NCBI RefSeq assembly: GCF_003820355.1
Contig: NZ_RPOK01000002.1
Span: 682,001 to 746,000, forward strand
Source: Paralteromonas sediminis
GTDB lineage: Bacteria > Pseudomonadota > Gammaproteobacteria > Enterobacterales > Alteromonadaceae
DNA: 64,000 nt
Reading direction: 5' to 3'
This document shows positions 35,401 to 44,531 of the stretch, piece after piece (the first letter of the stretch is position 1; every line of letters starts with the position of its first letter). The notes beneath the pieces were generated by a model. That model had not been told where the DNA came from. It did no database searches and was given only the letters and a program-made list of their open reading frames with translations. The translations under genes and the position numbers were made by a program.

Positions 35401-37917
35401 TCACTGTGACGATAGGTCTAGCTCGTCTACTTTGTTGTTCTCAATGTCCTGGTCTGTAAAAAACAGCGGGCGTAATTGAGGGCTACTGGAATACAATAAT
35501 GTTTGATCATCATTATTTTCATCGCCCAACACTCTTGACTGAGAATACGTCAATAAGCCACGACCAACAGGACCTTGTTCGGTAAAGTTCACAATATACA
35601 TCCAGCTGCTGCCATAGCCAATGTGATAGCCTTTGGCCTCAGCCGACATATTAGTGCCTGGTAGTGACGGATAGGTATGACGAGGTAACAAGGTACCGTT
35701 ATCACCACCGTCTGATCTAAACACATTAAACCCGCCTTCTACATTGTGCGATCCCGCCCACGGAATGCGTATGCCAGAGGGTGAACCATCAGGTAGACTG
35801 CGCTCAATAAACTGCACATTACCGAAGGTTTCATCAGCGGCAACACCCGCAACATTCAATACCTGAACTGCACGTGCAAAATGCATCAGCGTGGTATCAT
35901 TTTGTGCCAAACCACTTGGCGTAGTGGCTGGTGCAGAAACATCAAACGGTTCAACCCACTGAGGGTTGGTGGCAAATTGGAAGGCGAACTCTCTGAACAA
36001 GTGTGCAGCCACACTATTTACATTCATCGTCCCGTCCCATAGCGACAATGCACTACACGCCGCGCTAATATCAACACTGACACCGTCAACATCAACAGGC
36101 TCGGAACCTTGTGCCTGACAAACTTCCAATAAGCCATCGAGTACTTCGATACCTAAATAACTGGCATTGCTCAGTAATCCAGCTTCTAATTCTGCTGGTG
36201 AGAACTTGCCATCCGTCCCGGCACCGTTAGCGATTAAAAAGTGCCCATGTCTGGACCGGAGCGATTGCTGGTTACCTACTTGCCCATAAAGTGGCGACAC
36301 GCCATCAATAGGCGATTCAAGGTTAGTTAACCAGAAGCTGTCATTAGAGTTCTGAACATAGTCAGCGCCTTCGTATTTGGGTGCCTCTTCATAAGGTACA
36401 GGGATATCAAAATCAAACTGAGACGACAGACCTGGCAAGATCGTAAAACCAGCCGCCTGCTTGGCTGCGATAAGCTCCGGGTTTGTCGTGAGCTGGTCAA
36501 TCGCTGTCTGTGTTAAACGCGGTACCGTTGAATCGTCAATGTAGAAGACTTCGCCTTCTTTTGACGCTGCCATGGTGTTATTAAATATCACACCATCATA
36601 GTCTTTAAAGGCTTGCTTGAACTCTTCCATGTTACTGGCTAAATTCATTGCCAACCAGTGATCAACCACATCGTGGTTAGGGAAGTTTACGTCCTTTATC
36701 GCATATACGCTGCCATTGCCCCAGTCAAAGGCCCCAGGCACTTCGATAATTGGCCCGTAATTGGTTACGTAGGCTGTTTTCTGTAATTGGATGGTTTGCC
36801 CCGCACCCACAGCAACATCAATCACCAACTCTTTGGGAAAGATAGTTCTTTTGTTGCCATCGACTAAATGCGTTAGCGAAGAAGGGTCAGATTCATCAAG
36901 ACTAAGCTGATACACCACAAAGTGCTCTGCCGTTGAAAACGTGTGCGTCCATGCCATGTTTTCATTGAAACCAATATTGATACCACCGGGCATGCCGGAC
37001 AATGAACCGCCAATTACATTTAGATGCCCGGGAATGGTAATGTGAGACTGCCAAAATCGCAGATTACCCGTATGAGGGAAATGCGGGTTACCCATCACCA
37101 TTCCCATGCCATTTTCTGTCATTTCACTTCCGAGGCCCCATCCGTTTGAACCCAAATCTTGAGGGTTCGTCGTATCGGGGGCCGCAACAGTGGGATTTAT
37201 TTCAAAAGGCGCAGGTTTTCCGCTGTCAACAGGCGTCGGCAAGGGATTCACGCCGTCAGGCGCAGCAATAAACATGGCGCCAAGGAAGTTGGCTGCTCCA
37301 GGTAAAAGTGCAATACCCAATGTCATATTGTACACATCGACAGCACTAATTGGCTGTACCCATGGCTGGCCCGCACACTGCGGATCCATGTCAGACAAAG
37401 GTGTACTAGCAATATACTTATTGTAGCCAGCCGCATACCCTTGCATCATGGCTTTGGTATTGTCACTCAATGAAACAAAGTTAGACTCAGCAATCTCGCG
37501 AATACCCACGGTCAAGTAACCAAAGTCGTTGATCAGGTTTTGCGAATCACCTGATCCCAACACTTTGTCAGGTCCGAAATACTTGGAGCGCTCAGAATTA
37601 TATCGCACAACCTGGTCGGCGATTATGCACAGGTTGTCATTCGCAAAGGCATAGCCAATACCAAAAGACATGCTTTCCAAATTGTCTGCTGTGACATGCG
37701 GCACGCCATAGGTCGTCCAACGAATGTTAGCGTCTAGTGAGCCGTCGGTATCAAATGCGGGAACTGGATCAGGTGCCGGTGTAGGTGTCGGCGTCGGTGT
37801 TGGTGTCGGCGTTGTCGGTTGAACATTGCTAAAATCATTGCTTCCACCACCACACCCGATAACGAGGGCAACGGATAGTCCTACAAAACTCAGTCGAAAT
37901 GACTTACCTATTTTCAT
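35401..37917 (-). CDS. Penicillin acylase family lipoprotein (N-terminal nucleophile hydrolase)
   Basis: An 838-residue precursor. The lipobox LVIGC puts lipidation at C22, followed by a Thr-Pro repeat linker (about 34-50). The alpha-subunit region runs to about 256. LGSNGWGLGS then holds the autocatalytic serine S257 that becomes the N-terminus of the beta subunit, with conserved GNPHFPH and NIGFNENMAWTHTFS. Family members cleave beta-lactam side chains, N-acyl-homoserine lactones or other amides. The substrate cannot be chosen from sequence. It should sit on the outer membrane or cell surface. It has its own terminator and an upstream terminator from the lipase gene. Confidence 0.9.
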   Translation of the reverse strand: MKIGKSFRLSFVGLSVALVIGCGGGSNDFSNVQPTTPTPTPTPTPTPAPDPVPAFDTDGSLDANIRWTTYGVPHVTADNLESMSFGIGYAFANDNLCIIADQVVRYNSERSKYFGPDKVLGSGDSQNLINDFGYLTVGIREIAESNFVSLSDNTKAMMQGYAAGYNKYIASTPLSDMDPQCAGQPWVQPISAVDVYNMTLGIALLPGAANFLGAMFIAAPDGVNPLPTPVDSGKPAPFEINPTVAAPDTTNPQDLGSNGWGLGSEMTENGMGMVMGNPHFPHTGNLRFWQSHITIPGHLNVIGGSLSGMPGGINIGFNENMAWTHTFSTAEHFVVYQLSLDESDPSSLTHLVDGNKRTIFPKELVIDVAVGAGQTIQLQKTAYVTNYGPIIEVPGAFDWGNGSVYAIKDVNFPNHDVVDHWLAMNLASNMEEFKQAFKDYDGVIFNNTMAASKEGEVFYIDDSTVPRLTQTAIDQLTTNPELIAAKQAAGFTILPGLSSQFDFDIPVPYEEAPKYEGADYVQNSNDSFWLTNLESPIDGVSPLYGQVGNQQSLRSRHGHFLIANGAGTDGKFSPAELEAGLLSNASYLGIEVLDGLLEVCQAQGSEPVDVDGVSVDISAACSALSLWDGTMNVNSVAAHLFREFAFQFATNPQWVEPFDVSAPATTPSGLAQNDTTLMHFARAVQVLNVAGVAADETFGNVQFIERSLPDGSPSGIRIPWAGSHNVEGGFNVFRSDGGDNGTLLPRHTYPSLPGTNMSAEAKGYHIGYGSSWMYIVNFTEQGPVGRGLLTYSQSRVLGDENNDDQTLLYSSSPQLRPLFFTDQDIENNKVDELDLSSQ
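37772..37818. repeat. Imperfect hexamer repeat coding for a Thr-Pro linker
   Basis: About seven imperfect copies of GGTGTC/GGCGTC encode the alternating Thr-Pro stretch just after the lipidated cysteine of the acylase. Such repeats may change length by slippage without shifting the frame, since the unit is six bases. Confidence 0.8.
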
Positions 37918-37972
37918 TGTTTATTTCCTTAATACGTATTGCGACATAGGTGCATTGATATCTTGGATGAAA

Positions 37973-38000
37973 AAAAAGCTGAGCGAATGCCCAGCTTTTT
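37973..38000 (-). terminator. Intrinsic terminator of the VolA-like lipase gene
   Basis: AAAAAGCTG (37973-37981) pairs with CAGCTTTTT (37992-38000) around a 10-base loop. On the minus strand the stem is followed by eight T. It lies 15 bp after the lipase stop. Confidence 0.88.
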
Positions 38001-38015
38001 GAATGTAATGTCGCC

Positions 38016-40622
38016 TTAGTTGGCGATAACGTCTGTGTTAGTGATTGGTATAATAGTACCCTGACTCTTCAAATACGTCGCAATCTGCGTCTGCATTTCT
38101 ACTGTCGCAGCTGCCGAGGCACTTGGATTTAAGCTAGATGCGTGCGCACCTTGGTTAAATAACGTGAGCCCGCTAACCGTATCTGCACCACCAATCAGTG
38201 TACTGGTTACCTGCTGCAGGCCAATCTGTCTGGCCAAAGGCAACTGTCCGGCCAATGGAGAACCAGGAGGTGCCACACTGACAGGGATAACCTGATCTGG
38301 TTTGTTCATATCTGTACCATCACCCACTACGGTGAGTTGCAGTGTTGGCGTATTCTGACCCAGTGTACTGGCATAGTTAATGGGATCGCCTGACTCAAGC
38401 ACCGTTTGCGAAGCAAATGCGAATAAGCTAAACAAAGACTGCACACCGGCACGCTGTTCCGGAGTCAACACTTCTAGGAAGGGCTCCACAGCTGCGCTGC
38501 GCTGGTCTTCAGTGTACTGGCCACCTGCATCTGGATAGAAGTTGGCTAAGAAGCCATTGAACTCAGCTTCTAGTGTTTGGCCGATTAATAACGACTTAAT
38601 CAAAGGACCAAACGCCGGAGACTCTAGTAAAAATGAAGGAATACCGCCACCTGGTGATTCAAGCGCGGCCGTTTTCACAGCAAAGAAGCTGTCAAGGGCA
38701 CCCAACTCGCCTGGCATAGGTGTATTAGCTACAGCGGCAAAATTTCCACCCGTAATGGCACCTAAAGAAACGCCCACTACCGACACGTTCGACGTATCAA
38801 TATCAATTTTCTGATCAGCAGTACCGTCAATTAATGCGTTGATACCTAACCGTAAACCCAGCAGGTCTGACACGCTTTGACGCAGGTTATCCCTGGCGGT
38901 TAACAGATAAGCGAGATTCATATAATGGGTTGCAGACACAGTGCTGGCATTAAGTTCATCGCCTGGCGCAACAGGATTAATATCAAAACCTCGAGACCCA
39001 TGAATAGGTTGGTCGATGGCAATGGTCGCGATACCCGCAGCGGATAACGCGCCCGTCATTGCCAGCATATCTTCTTTTTTGCTAGTAATGCCGTGCATCA
39101 AAATCGCAATAGGCCAACCGGCAGCAGGCTTTTCAACCAAAGCATCATTTGGCACTGTAATTTGAACATCGAGTGTTTCAAACCCGTTATTACCACCCTG
39201 CGGCTGAGGAACCGGACTGAATTTTGTCAGGTTACGCTCTGGGTCAAGCATTTCCCCATTAACTCTCAGGTCGTTCAAGCCAACCTGCTGACACAAGGCT
39301 GCGTTAGGCCCAGGTGTTGCCATTTCAAGCACACTGGCAGGTGCCGCGGCTAATACAAACCCACTGTCGCACGCTGAAGTCCATGAATTAGTAATTGGTG
39401 CTAACGGGTTTTCAGCTGTCGGGATAGCAGAATAGTAAGGTAAAGAAATGGTTGATTCATAGAGATCTGCCGCACAGAAAGCACCGGCTTGCTCAAGAAT
39501 ACCCTCAGCAACACCCACGGCGAAATCATTCAACGGCCCCCAAGTATCAGCCAACATGCCTTGAGACGTGCCAATCAGTCCATCACAGGTAGTCAGCGCT
39601 GAGAAATCAGTTGCCTGTATGAGCGGAACAACAGCTTCAAGTTCAGGCGGCAATAAAGAAATACCTACCTGCACGGCACCTGCTACCGCTTCATCAGTAA
39701 CCAGCCCGAGCGCTTCCATGGCGTTTGGAGCGCCGCTAGATTCTCTGGCAACTATCACAGGTAACGCTTCGCCGGCAGTCGGGTCGCCCGCGCCAGCGCG
39801 CGCTGCAAACTCACCAATCATTAGCTGTTTAATCGTATTTAATACTACACCAGTACTCTGCGTAGTGAACGCTGACACATAAGTAATCTCTTCACGCTCA
39901 AGGCCAGCACCCATTAACAAATTAACATGGCTGTTGGTTAGTTCCTGAAGCCCTAACTGCGACGGTGTCGATAAAGGCTTCTCATTGATGTCTTCTCTTA
40001 CCAATTCCCAGGTAGATGAGCCTTGTACTTCTTGACCGTTATTGTCTTTCAGGCCAGTGGTTGTCACTAAAAAGTAGCTCTGGGCTGGTTTCAATGGCTT
40101 TAGCGGAATGACAGCAACGGTATCGCTGTCTGCCAGTGATAAAACAAAGTCTTCACCCAACGCCAATTCGTCGCCAAGTTTACAACCGGCGACTGGATTT
40201 TGAATAGGGAAACAGTCCGGGTCACTCGGGTCTAATCCAAGTGTCGCTTCAAACAATCGTACACCTGCCGCCAATGAGGTGCCATCTAAGCCAACGTTGT
40301 TAGTCGTATTCACATCAAAGGTAAATGGATGTGCTGTGGCCCATCCATCGAGTGCATTGATCGCGACGAAAGGATCAGAACGGTCTGTCGGGTCTTCTGC
40401 GGGCAGGTTTAATGTAAAATCAAAAAATCCAGATGCATTTGGCGACAATAGTAGGTTGTTTGGTGTGCTCAATACGCCATTGGCAGGGTCGTAAGCAACT
40501 CTGGAAAACGCAACCGACTCGGGTGTTGATGCTTCAATGTCAGCGATAGTTTCGCCGCCACCACCGCATCCAGTAAGCCCGAGAGCAGCCATAACGCTGG
40601 TGCATATCAAGAGTTTTCTCAT
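38016..40622 (-). CDS. VolA/Pla-1/cef family surface lipase (lipoprotein)
   Basis: An 868-residue lipoprotein (lipobox LTGC, C19, followed by GGGG). The N-terminal region (about 35-260) has the virulence-factor lipase N-terminal pattern with AYDPANGVLSTPNNLLL. The C-terminal alpha/beta hydrolase has ILMHGITSKKEDML, IDQPIHGSRGF and the nucleophile S619 in VGVSLGA; a late NQGAHAS histidine is a candidate for the triad. Vibrio VolA is a surface lysophospholipase that lets cells use lysolipids. Here the same role is plausible. Normally fatty acid transporter genes may adjoin it; none does here. Confidence 0.9.
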   Translation of the reverse strand: MRKLLICTSVMAALGLTGCGGGGETIADIEASTPESVAFSRVAYDPANGVLSTPNNLLLSPNASGFFDFTLNLPAEDPTDRSDPFVAINALDGWATAHPFTFDVNTTNNVGLDGTSLAAGVRLFEATLGLDPSDPDCFPIQNPVAGCKLGDELALGEDFVLSLADSDTVAVIPLKPLKPAQSYFLVTTTGLKDNNGQEVQGSSTWELVREDINEKPLSTPSQLGLQELTNSHVNLLMGAGLEREEITYVSAFTTQSTGVVLNTIKQLMIGEFAARAGAGDPTAGEALPVIVARESSGAPNAMEALGLVTDEAVAGAVQVGISLLPPELEAVVPLIQATDFSALTTCDGLIGTSQGMLADTWGPLNDFAVGVAEGILEQAGAFCAADLYESTISLPYYSAIPTAENPLAPITNSWTSACDSGFVLAAAPASVLEMATPGPNAALCQQVGLNDLRVNGEMLDPERNLTKFSPVPQPQGGNNGFETLDVQITVPNDALVEKPAAGWPIAILMHGITSKKEDMLAMTGALSAAGIATIAIDQPIHGSRGFDINPVAPGDELNASTVSATHYMNLAYLLTARDNLRQSVSDLLGLRLGINALIDGTADQKIDIDTSNVSVVGVSLGAITGGNFAAVANTPMPGELGALDSFFAVKTAALESPGGGIPSFLLESPAFGPLIKSLLIGQTLEAEFNGFLANFYPDAGGQYTEDQRSAAVEPFLEVLTPEQRAGVQSLFSLFAFASQTVLESGDPINYASTLGQNTPTLQLTVVGDGTDMNKPDQVIPVSVAPPGSPLAGQLPLARQIGLQQVTSTLIGGADTVSGLTLFNQGAHASSLNPSASAAATVEMQTQIATYLKSQGTIIPITNTDVIAN

Positions 40623-40887
40623 TGGGACTCCCTTTAATTCATTGTTGTTATATAGGTGTTAACGGTTCCTACGTTAAAACACTTAAAAAAGACTGTTCTG
40701 ACAACCTTTTTCAACACGTAAGACCAGTTGGGCATGATTCAATCTTATTGGCTTTGTCTACATATTGCAAAGGTTTGTTAATACTTTGTAATTCATTTTT
40801 AACTTCTGTCATTTCAATCGTGGTTGTGGCTTTACTTCATGCAACGAACCAGTATCATCGCCACAGCGCAAATAAAGAGAACGTAAC

Positions 40888-41622
40888 ATGGTCCGTATAC
40901 CTTCAAACAATAGCAGTCTTGACCAAAAAATCATCCTTATTACCGGCGCAGGCGATGGCATCGGTAAACAGGCGGCGTTAACATTCGCCGAAATGGGTGC
41001 AACCTGTATTTTACTCGGTAGAACAGTAAGCAAACTTGAAGCAACGTATGACAGTATTGTGCAGGCCGGTGGTCTTGAACCTGCTATAGTCCCGCTGGAT
41101 ATGAATGGGGCCACACATAAACATTACCTTGATATGAATACCACTATCCTGTCTGAATACGGCAGACTTGATGGCTGCCTGCACAACGCCAGCGTATTGG
41201 GTAACCTTTGTCCTTTCAATGAAATAAAGCCCGAAGAATGGCAAGAAGTATTGCAGGTTAATCTGACTGCCAGCGCTTTTATGACACAAGCCCTAATCCC
41301 TTCACTCAAGGCAGCGGAACACGCTTCAGTAGTATTTACTTCTTCAGGCGTTGGACGACAAGGCAGAGCTTTTTGGGGCACTTATGCCGTGTCTAAATTT
41401 GCTACTGAGGGCATGATGCAAGTGCTTGCTGATGAATATAAAAATGCGCATATTCGCTTTAACTGCATAAACCCAGGTGCCACTCGCACCGCAATGAGAG
41501 CTAAAGCGTTTCCTGCCGAAGATGTAACCACCTTAAAAACCCCAGCTGACATCATGCCAACCTATAGCTTTATGATGAGCGACGAAAGCATAGGCATAAA
41601 TGGACAATCGATTAACTGCTAA
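40888..41622 (+). CDS. yciK: YciK family oxidoreductase (short-chain dehydrogenase)
   Basis: A 244-residue short-chain dehydrogenase matching E. coli YciK. It has cofactor site ITGAGDGIGKQAAL, LDGCLHNASVLG, then VFTSSGVGRQGRAFWGTYAVSKFAT (active Ser, Tyr and Lys in TSS, WGTYAVSK), and INPGATRTAMRAKAFP. The reaction is unknown. The 265 bp upstream are shared with the divergent lipase gene and contain no other gene I can support. AGAG precedes the ATG. Confidence 0.92.
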   Translation: MVRIPSNNSSLDQKIILITGAGDGIGKQAALTFAEMGATCILLGRTVSKLEATYDSIVQAGGLEPAIVPLDMNGATHKHYLDMNTTILSEYGRLDGCLHNASVLGNLCPFNEIKPEEWQEVLQVNLTASAFMTQALIPSLKAAEHASVVFTSSGVGRQGRAFWGTYAVSKFATEGMMQVLADEYKNAHIRFNCINPGATRTAMRAKAFPAEDVTTLKTPADIMPTYSFMMSDESIGINGQSINC

Positions 41623-41637
41623 ATAAAGCAAAACAAA

Positions 41638-41664
41638 AAAGCCAGTGTTTTTGACACTGGCTTT
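41638..41664. terminator. Bidirectional intrinsic terminator between yciK and glnS
   Basis: AAAGCCAGTGT and ACACTGGCTTT form a perfect 11-bp stem with loop TTTTG. On the minus strand a run of six T and TTTT follows, so it ends glnS transcripts; on the plus strand the short T-run could serve yciK. Confidence 0.92.
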
Positions 41665-41688
41665 CACGTAGGTCGGGGAATGGTTAGC

Positions 41689-43350
41689 TTAACTACCCTG
41701 CTCCATTTTCGCCCAGGTATCTCTCAATCCTACAGTTCGGTTAAATACCAAGCCCTCAGATTTACTGTCTCTGCAAAAGTACCCTGTTCGCTCAAATTGC
41801 CAATTGCTTGCTTCACTGTCAACCAGACTGGCTTCAACATAACCTTGCTTTTCTAGCAAAGAGTCAGGGTTAATTGAAGCAGTGAAATCCTCTGCTCCTG
41901 CTGGGTTTGGCAATGTAAATAAGCGGTCGTAAAGCCTAAAAGTAGCAGGCCGCCCAGCACTAGCATCCACCCAATGAATAACGCCTTTTACTTTGCGTCC
42001 ATCTGCAGGGTCCTTGCCCAGAGTATCTGCATCATAGGTGCAGAAGACGGTAGTCACATTGCCTTCGGCGTCCTTTTCAACTCGGTTGGCTCTAACAACA
42101 TACGCATTGCGCAGGCGTACTTCCTTGTCTAATACCAAGCGCTTGAACTTTTTATTTGCTGACTCACGAAAGTCGTCAGCTTCAATCCAGATCTCTCTGC
42201 TAAAGGTTATGTTTCGGGTTCCCATAGCGTCGTTATTGGGGTGATTAGGTGCAACCAGATTTTCTGATTCCCCTTCTGGATAGTTCTCAATAACAAGCTT
42301 AATAGGTTCTAGCACAGCCATAGCCCGCGGGGCGTTTTCATTTAAATCATCACGGATACAAGCTTCAAGCATGCCCATTTCGACCTGATTATCCATTTTT
42401 GTTACACCAATACGGCGACAAAACTCTCGAATAGAGGCCGGTGTATAGCCTCGTCGGCGTATACCTGCAATGGTTGGCATACGAGGATCGTCCCAACCAT
42501 CTACGTGATTTTCTTCGACCAACTGAATAAGCTTGCGTTTACTTAGCACTGTGTATTCGAGATTAAGGCGTGAAAACTCGTATTGTCTTGGTGTCGCTTC
42601 AATACTGATATTCTCAATAACCCAGTCATACAAACGGCGGTTGTCCTGAAATTCTAAGGTACACAGTGAATGCGTCACATTTTCGATGGCATCAGAAATA
42701 CAGTGGGTAAAATCATACATTGGATACACACACCATTTTTCGCCCGTTTGATGGTGATGTGCAAATTTGATTCGGTAAATTACCGGATCGCGCATACACA
42801 TAAACGAAGATGCCATATCAATTTTTGCTCTTAAGCAACATTCGCCCTCTGCATACTCGCCCGCTGTCATTTTTTCAAAAGCCTTGAGATTTTCTTCTAC
42901 AGAGGTATCTCGGTACGGGCTGTTTACGCCCGGCGCTTTTAGGGTTCCGCGATTTTCTCTGATCTCGTCCTGACTGGAAAAATCTACAAATGCCAAGCCT
43001 TTTCTGATCAGTTCAACCGCATATCCATGCAGCTGGTCAAAATAGCCTGAGGAATAACGTACATCGCCATCCCATTGAAAACCTAACCAGCGTACATCTT
43101 CCTGAATTGCATTAACGTATGAAATATCTTCTTTGGTAGGATTGGTATCGTCAAAGCGCAAATTGCACTTGCCCTGATAGTCCTGAGCAATGCCAAAGTT
43201 TAGACAAATTGATTTCGCATGACCTATGTGTAAATAACCGTTAGGCTCGGGAGGAAACCGTGTTTGAATACTGGAATGGACCTTATTCTCTAAGTCAGCT
43301 TCTATGATTTGGCGAATAAAGTTGGTCGGACGGTGCTCAGTCTCGGCCAT
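41689..43350 (-). CDS. glnS: Glutaminyl-tRNA synthetase
   Basis: A 553-residue class I synthetase charging tRNA-Gln. The HIGH motif is [14 protein letters not shown] and the KMSKS-type loop is VLSKRKL. The region [20 protein letters not shown] and the C-terminal beta-barrel anticodon domains follow. Length is the same as the E. coli enzyme. A strong terminator lies 25 bp downstream. Confidence 0.97.
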   Translation of the reverse strand: MAETEHRPTNFIRQIIEADLENKVHSSIQTRFPPEPNGYLHIGHAKSICLNFGIAQDYQGKCNLRFDDTNPTKEDISYVNAIQEDVRWLGFQWDGDVRYSSGYFDQLHGYAVELIRKGLAFVDFSSQDEIRENRGTLKAPGVNSPYRDTSVEENLKAFEKMTAGEYAEGECCLRAKIDMASSFMCMRDPVIYRIKFAHHHQTGEKWCVYPMYDFTHCISDAIENVTHSLCTLEFQDNRRLYDWVIENISIEATPRQYEFSRLNLEYTVLSKRKLIQLVEENHVDGWDDPRMPTIAGIRRRGYTPASIREFCRRIGVTKMDNQVEMGMLEACIRDDLNENAPRAMAVLEPIKLVIENYPEGESENLVAPNHPNNDAMGTRNITFSREIWIEADDFRESANKKFKRLVLDKEVRLRNAYVVRANRVEKDAEGNVTTVFCTYDADTLGKDPADGRKVKGVIHWVDASAGRPATFRLYDRLFTLPNPAGAEDFTASINPDSLLEKQGYVEASLVDSEASNWQFERTGYFCRDSKSEGLVFNRTVGLRDTWAKMEQGS

Positions 43351-43489
43351 GCAGCGTGTTCCTTTTGAATAGTGATGATTTAGCTAAAGTGTTGAGTATA
43401 TCACTTGCGCCTGTCTTACCGCTAGCAATAGACATAAAACGCCGTACTGGTGTATAACTTTGCATAGGATGAAAGTATTTGGCCGTTAA

Positions 43490-44527
43490 ATGAAAGAAAA
43501 AGCGACATCGTTTGATATCGCCCACGCTGCGGGAGTATCTCAATCAACCGTATCTAGGGCACTCAGTAATAGCCCTCTGGTTAATCAGGAAACACGAGAG
43601 CGGATACAGCGAATAGCAAAAGAGCTCAACTACAAAGTTGACAAAAACGCCAGTAATTTACGTAAGCAACGCAGTAATACTATCGCGCTTCTGTTGTTTG
43701 AAGACCCGACTTCAGACGATTCCATGATTAATCCCTTTTTTCTCTCTATGCTAGGCAGCATTACGCGGGCGTGTGCATCAGCGGGGTACGATTTGCTGGT
43801 CTCTTTTCAGAATATGAATGATGACTGGCATGCTGAATATGAAGACAGTAACAAAGCCGACGGCATCATTTTACTGGGGTACGGTGATTACACTGAGTAC
43901 AAAGATAAGATCGATATGCTGGAAGAGCAAGGCACACACTTTGTGCGTTGGGGGGCACACGATGCAGAACACCCTGGCGTATCCATTGGATGTGATAATT
44001 TTCAGGGCGGCTATGACATTGTGTCTCACCTTATAGCCAAAGGAAATAGATCCTTTGTTTTTATTGGTGAGGCCGGTAATCAGGCCCCCGAATTTCAAGC
44101 CAGATATTTTGGCTATTTAAAGGCATTAAAAGAACAAGGCCTGTCACAACATACCCTGGGCCAGTACGATGCTATTTCAACAGAAGGCGCGGGCTATGAC
44201 GCCACAGAACAGATGCTTAACGAAATTACGTTGTCATCGCGTCCTGATGCTATCGTCTGTGCGTCCGATTTAATTGCCTTAGGAGTTATGCAAAAACTGG
44301 CTGATGCTGGGGTTAACGTGCCTGATGATATTGTGGTGGTTGGTTACGACAACATTCCCGTTGCTGCTTACAGCACGCCATCGTTAACTACAGTAAAACA
44401 AAATACAAAACTGGCGGGTGAATTATTGGTATCAACGCTATTGGACGCCATTGCAAATAAACCCGTTGAAGACTACTTAATGCCCGCAGAACTGGTGGTA
44501 CGTCAGTCCTGCGGTAGCAATAAGTAG
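43490..44527 (+). CDS. LacI-family transcriptional regulator of the maltodextrin locus
   Basis: A 345-residue regulator. The LacI helix-turn-helix is SFDIAHAAGVSQSTVSRALS (residues 7-26) with hinge YKVDKNASNLRKQRSNTIAL, in part. The sugar-binding domain ends with VVVGYDNIPVAAYSTPSLTTV. It lies convergent to the first glycoside hydrolase operon, with a 4-bp gap, and is the only local regulator. Two identical CG-centred sites upstream of the amylase operons are its likely targets. By context it is a MalR-type repressor responding to maltose or maltodextrins; the effector is inferred. Confidence 0.88.
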   Translation: MKEKATSFDIAHAAGVSQSTVSRALSNSPLVNQETRERIQRIAKELNYKVDKNASNLRKQRSNTIALLLFEDPTSDDSMINPFFLSMLGSITRACASAGYDLLVSFQNMNDDWHAEYEDSNKADGIILLGYGDYTEYKDKIDMLEEQGTHFVRWGAHDAEHPGVSIGCDNFQGGYDIVSHLIAKGNRSFVFIGEAGNQAPEFQARYFGYLKALKEQGLSQHTLGQYDAISTEGAGYDATEQMLNEITLSSRPDAIVCASDLIALGVMQKLADAGVNVPDDIVVVGYDNIPVAAYSTPSLTTVKQNTKLAGELLVSTLLDAIANKPVEDYLMPAELVVRQSCGSNK

Positions 44528-44531
44528 AAGG

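Noticed and set aside
37772-37818. Short tandem repeat considered as a CRISPR or regulatory array
   Set aside because: Units are six bases, contiguous, in frame, and code for a Thr-Pro linker.
37931-37940. AATACGTATT upstream of the penicillin-acylase-like gene, sharing the core of the LacI-type sites
   Set aside because: The outer TG and CA bases are missing and the gene has no link to sugar use. It lies only about 14 bp before the start codon, so chance is more likely.
40623-40887. Open frame reading into the start of yciK from 40622
   Set aside because: Composition looks non-coding, it overlaps yciK out of frame, and the region is the natural promoter space of two divergent genes.
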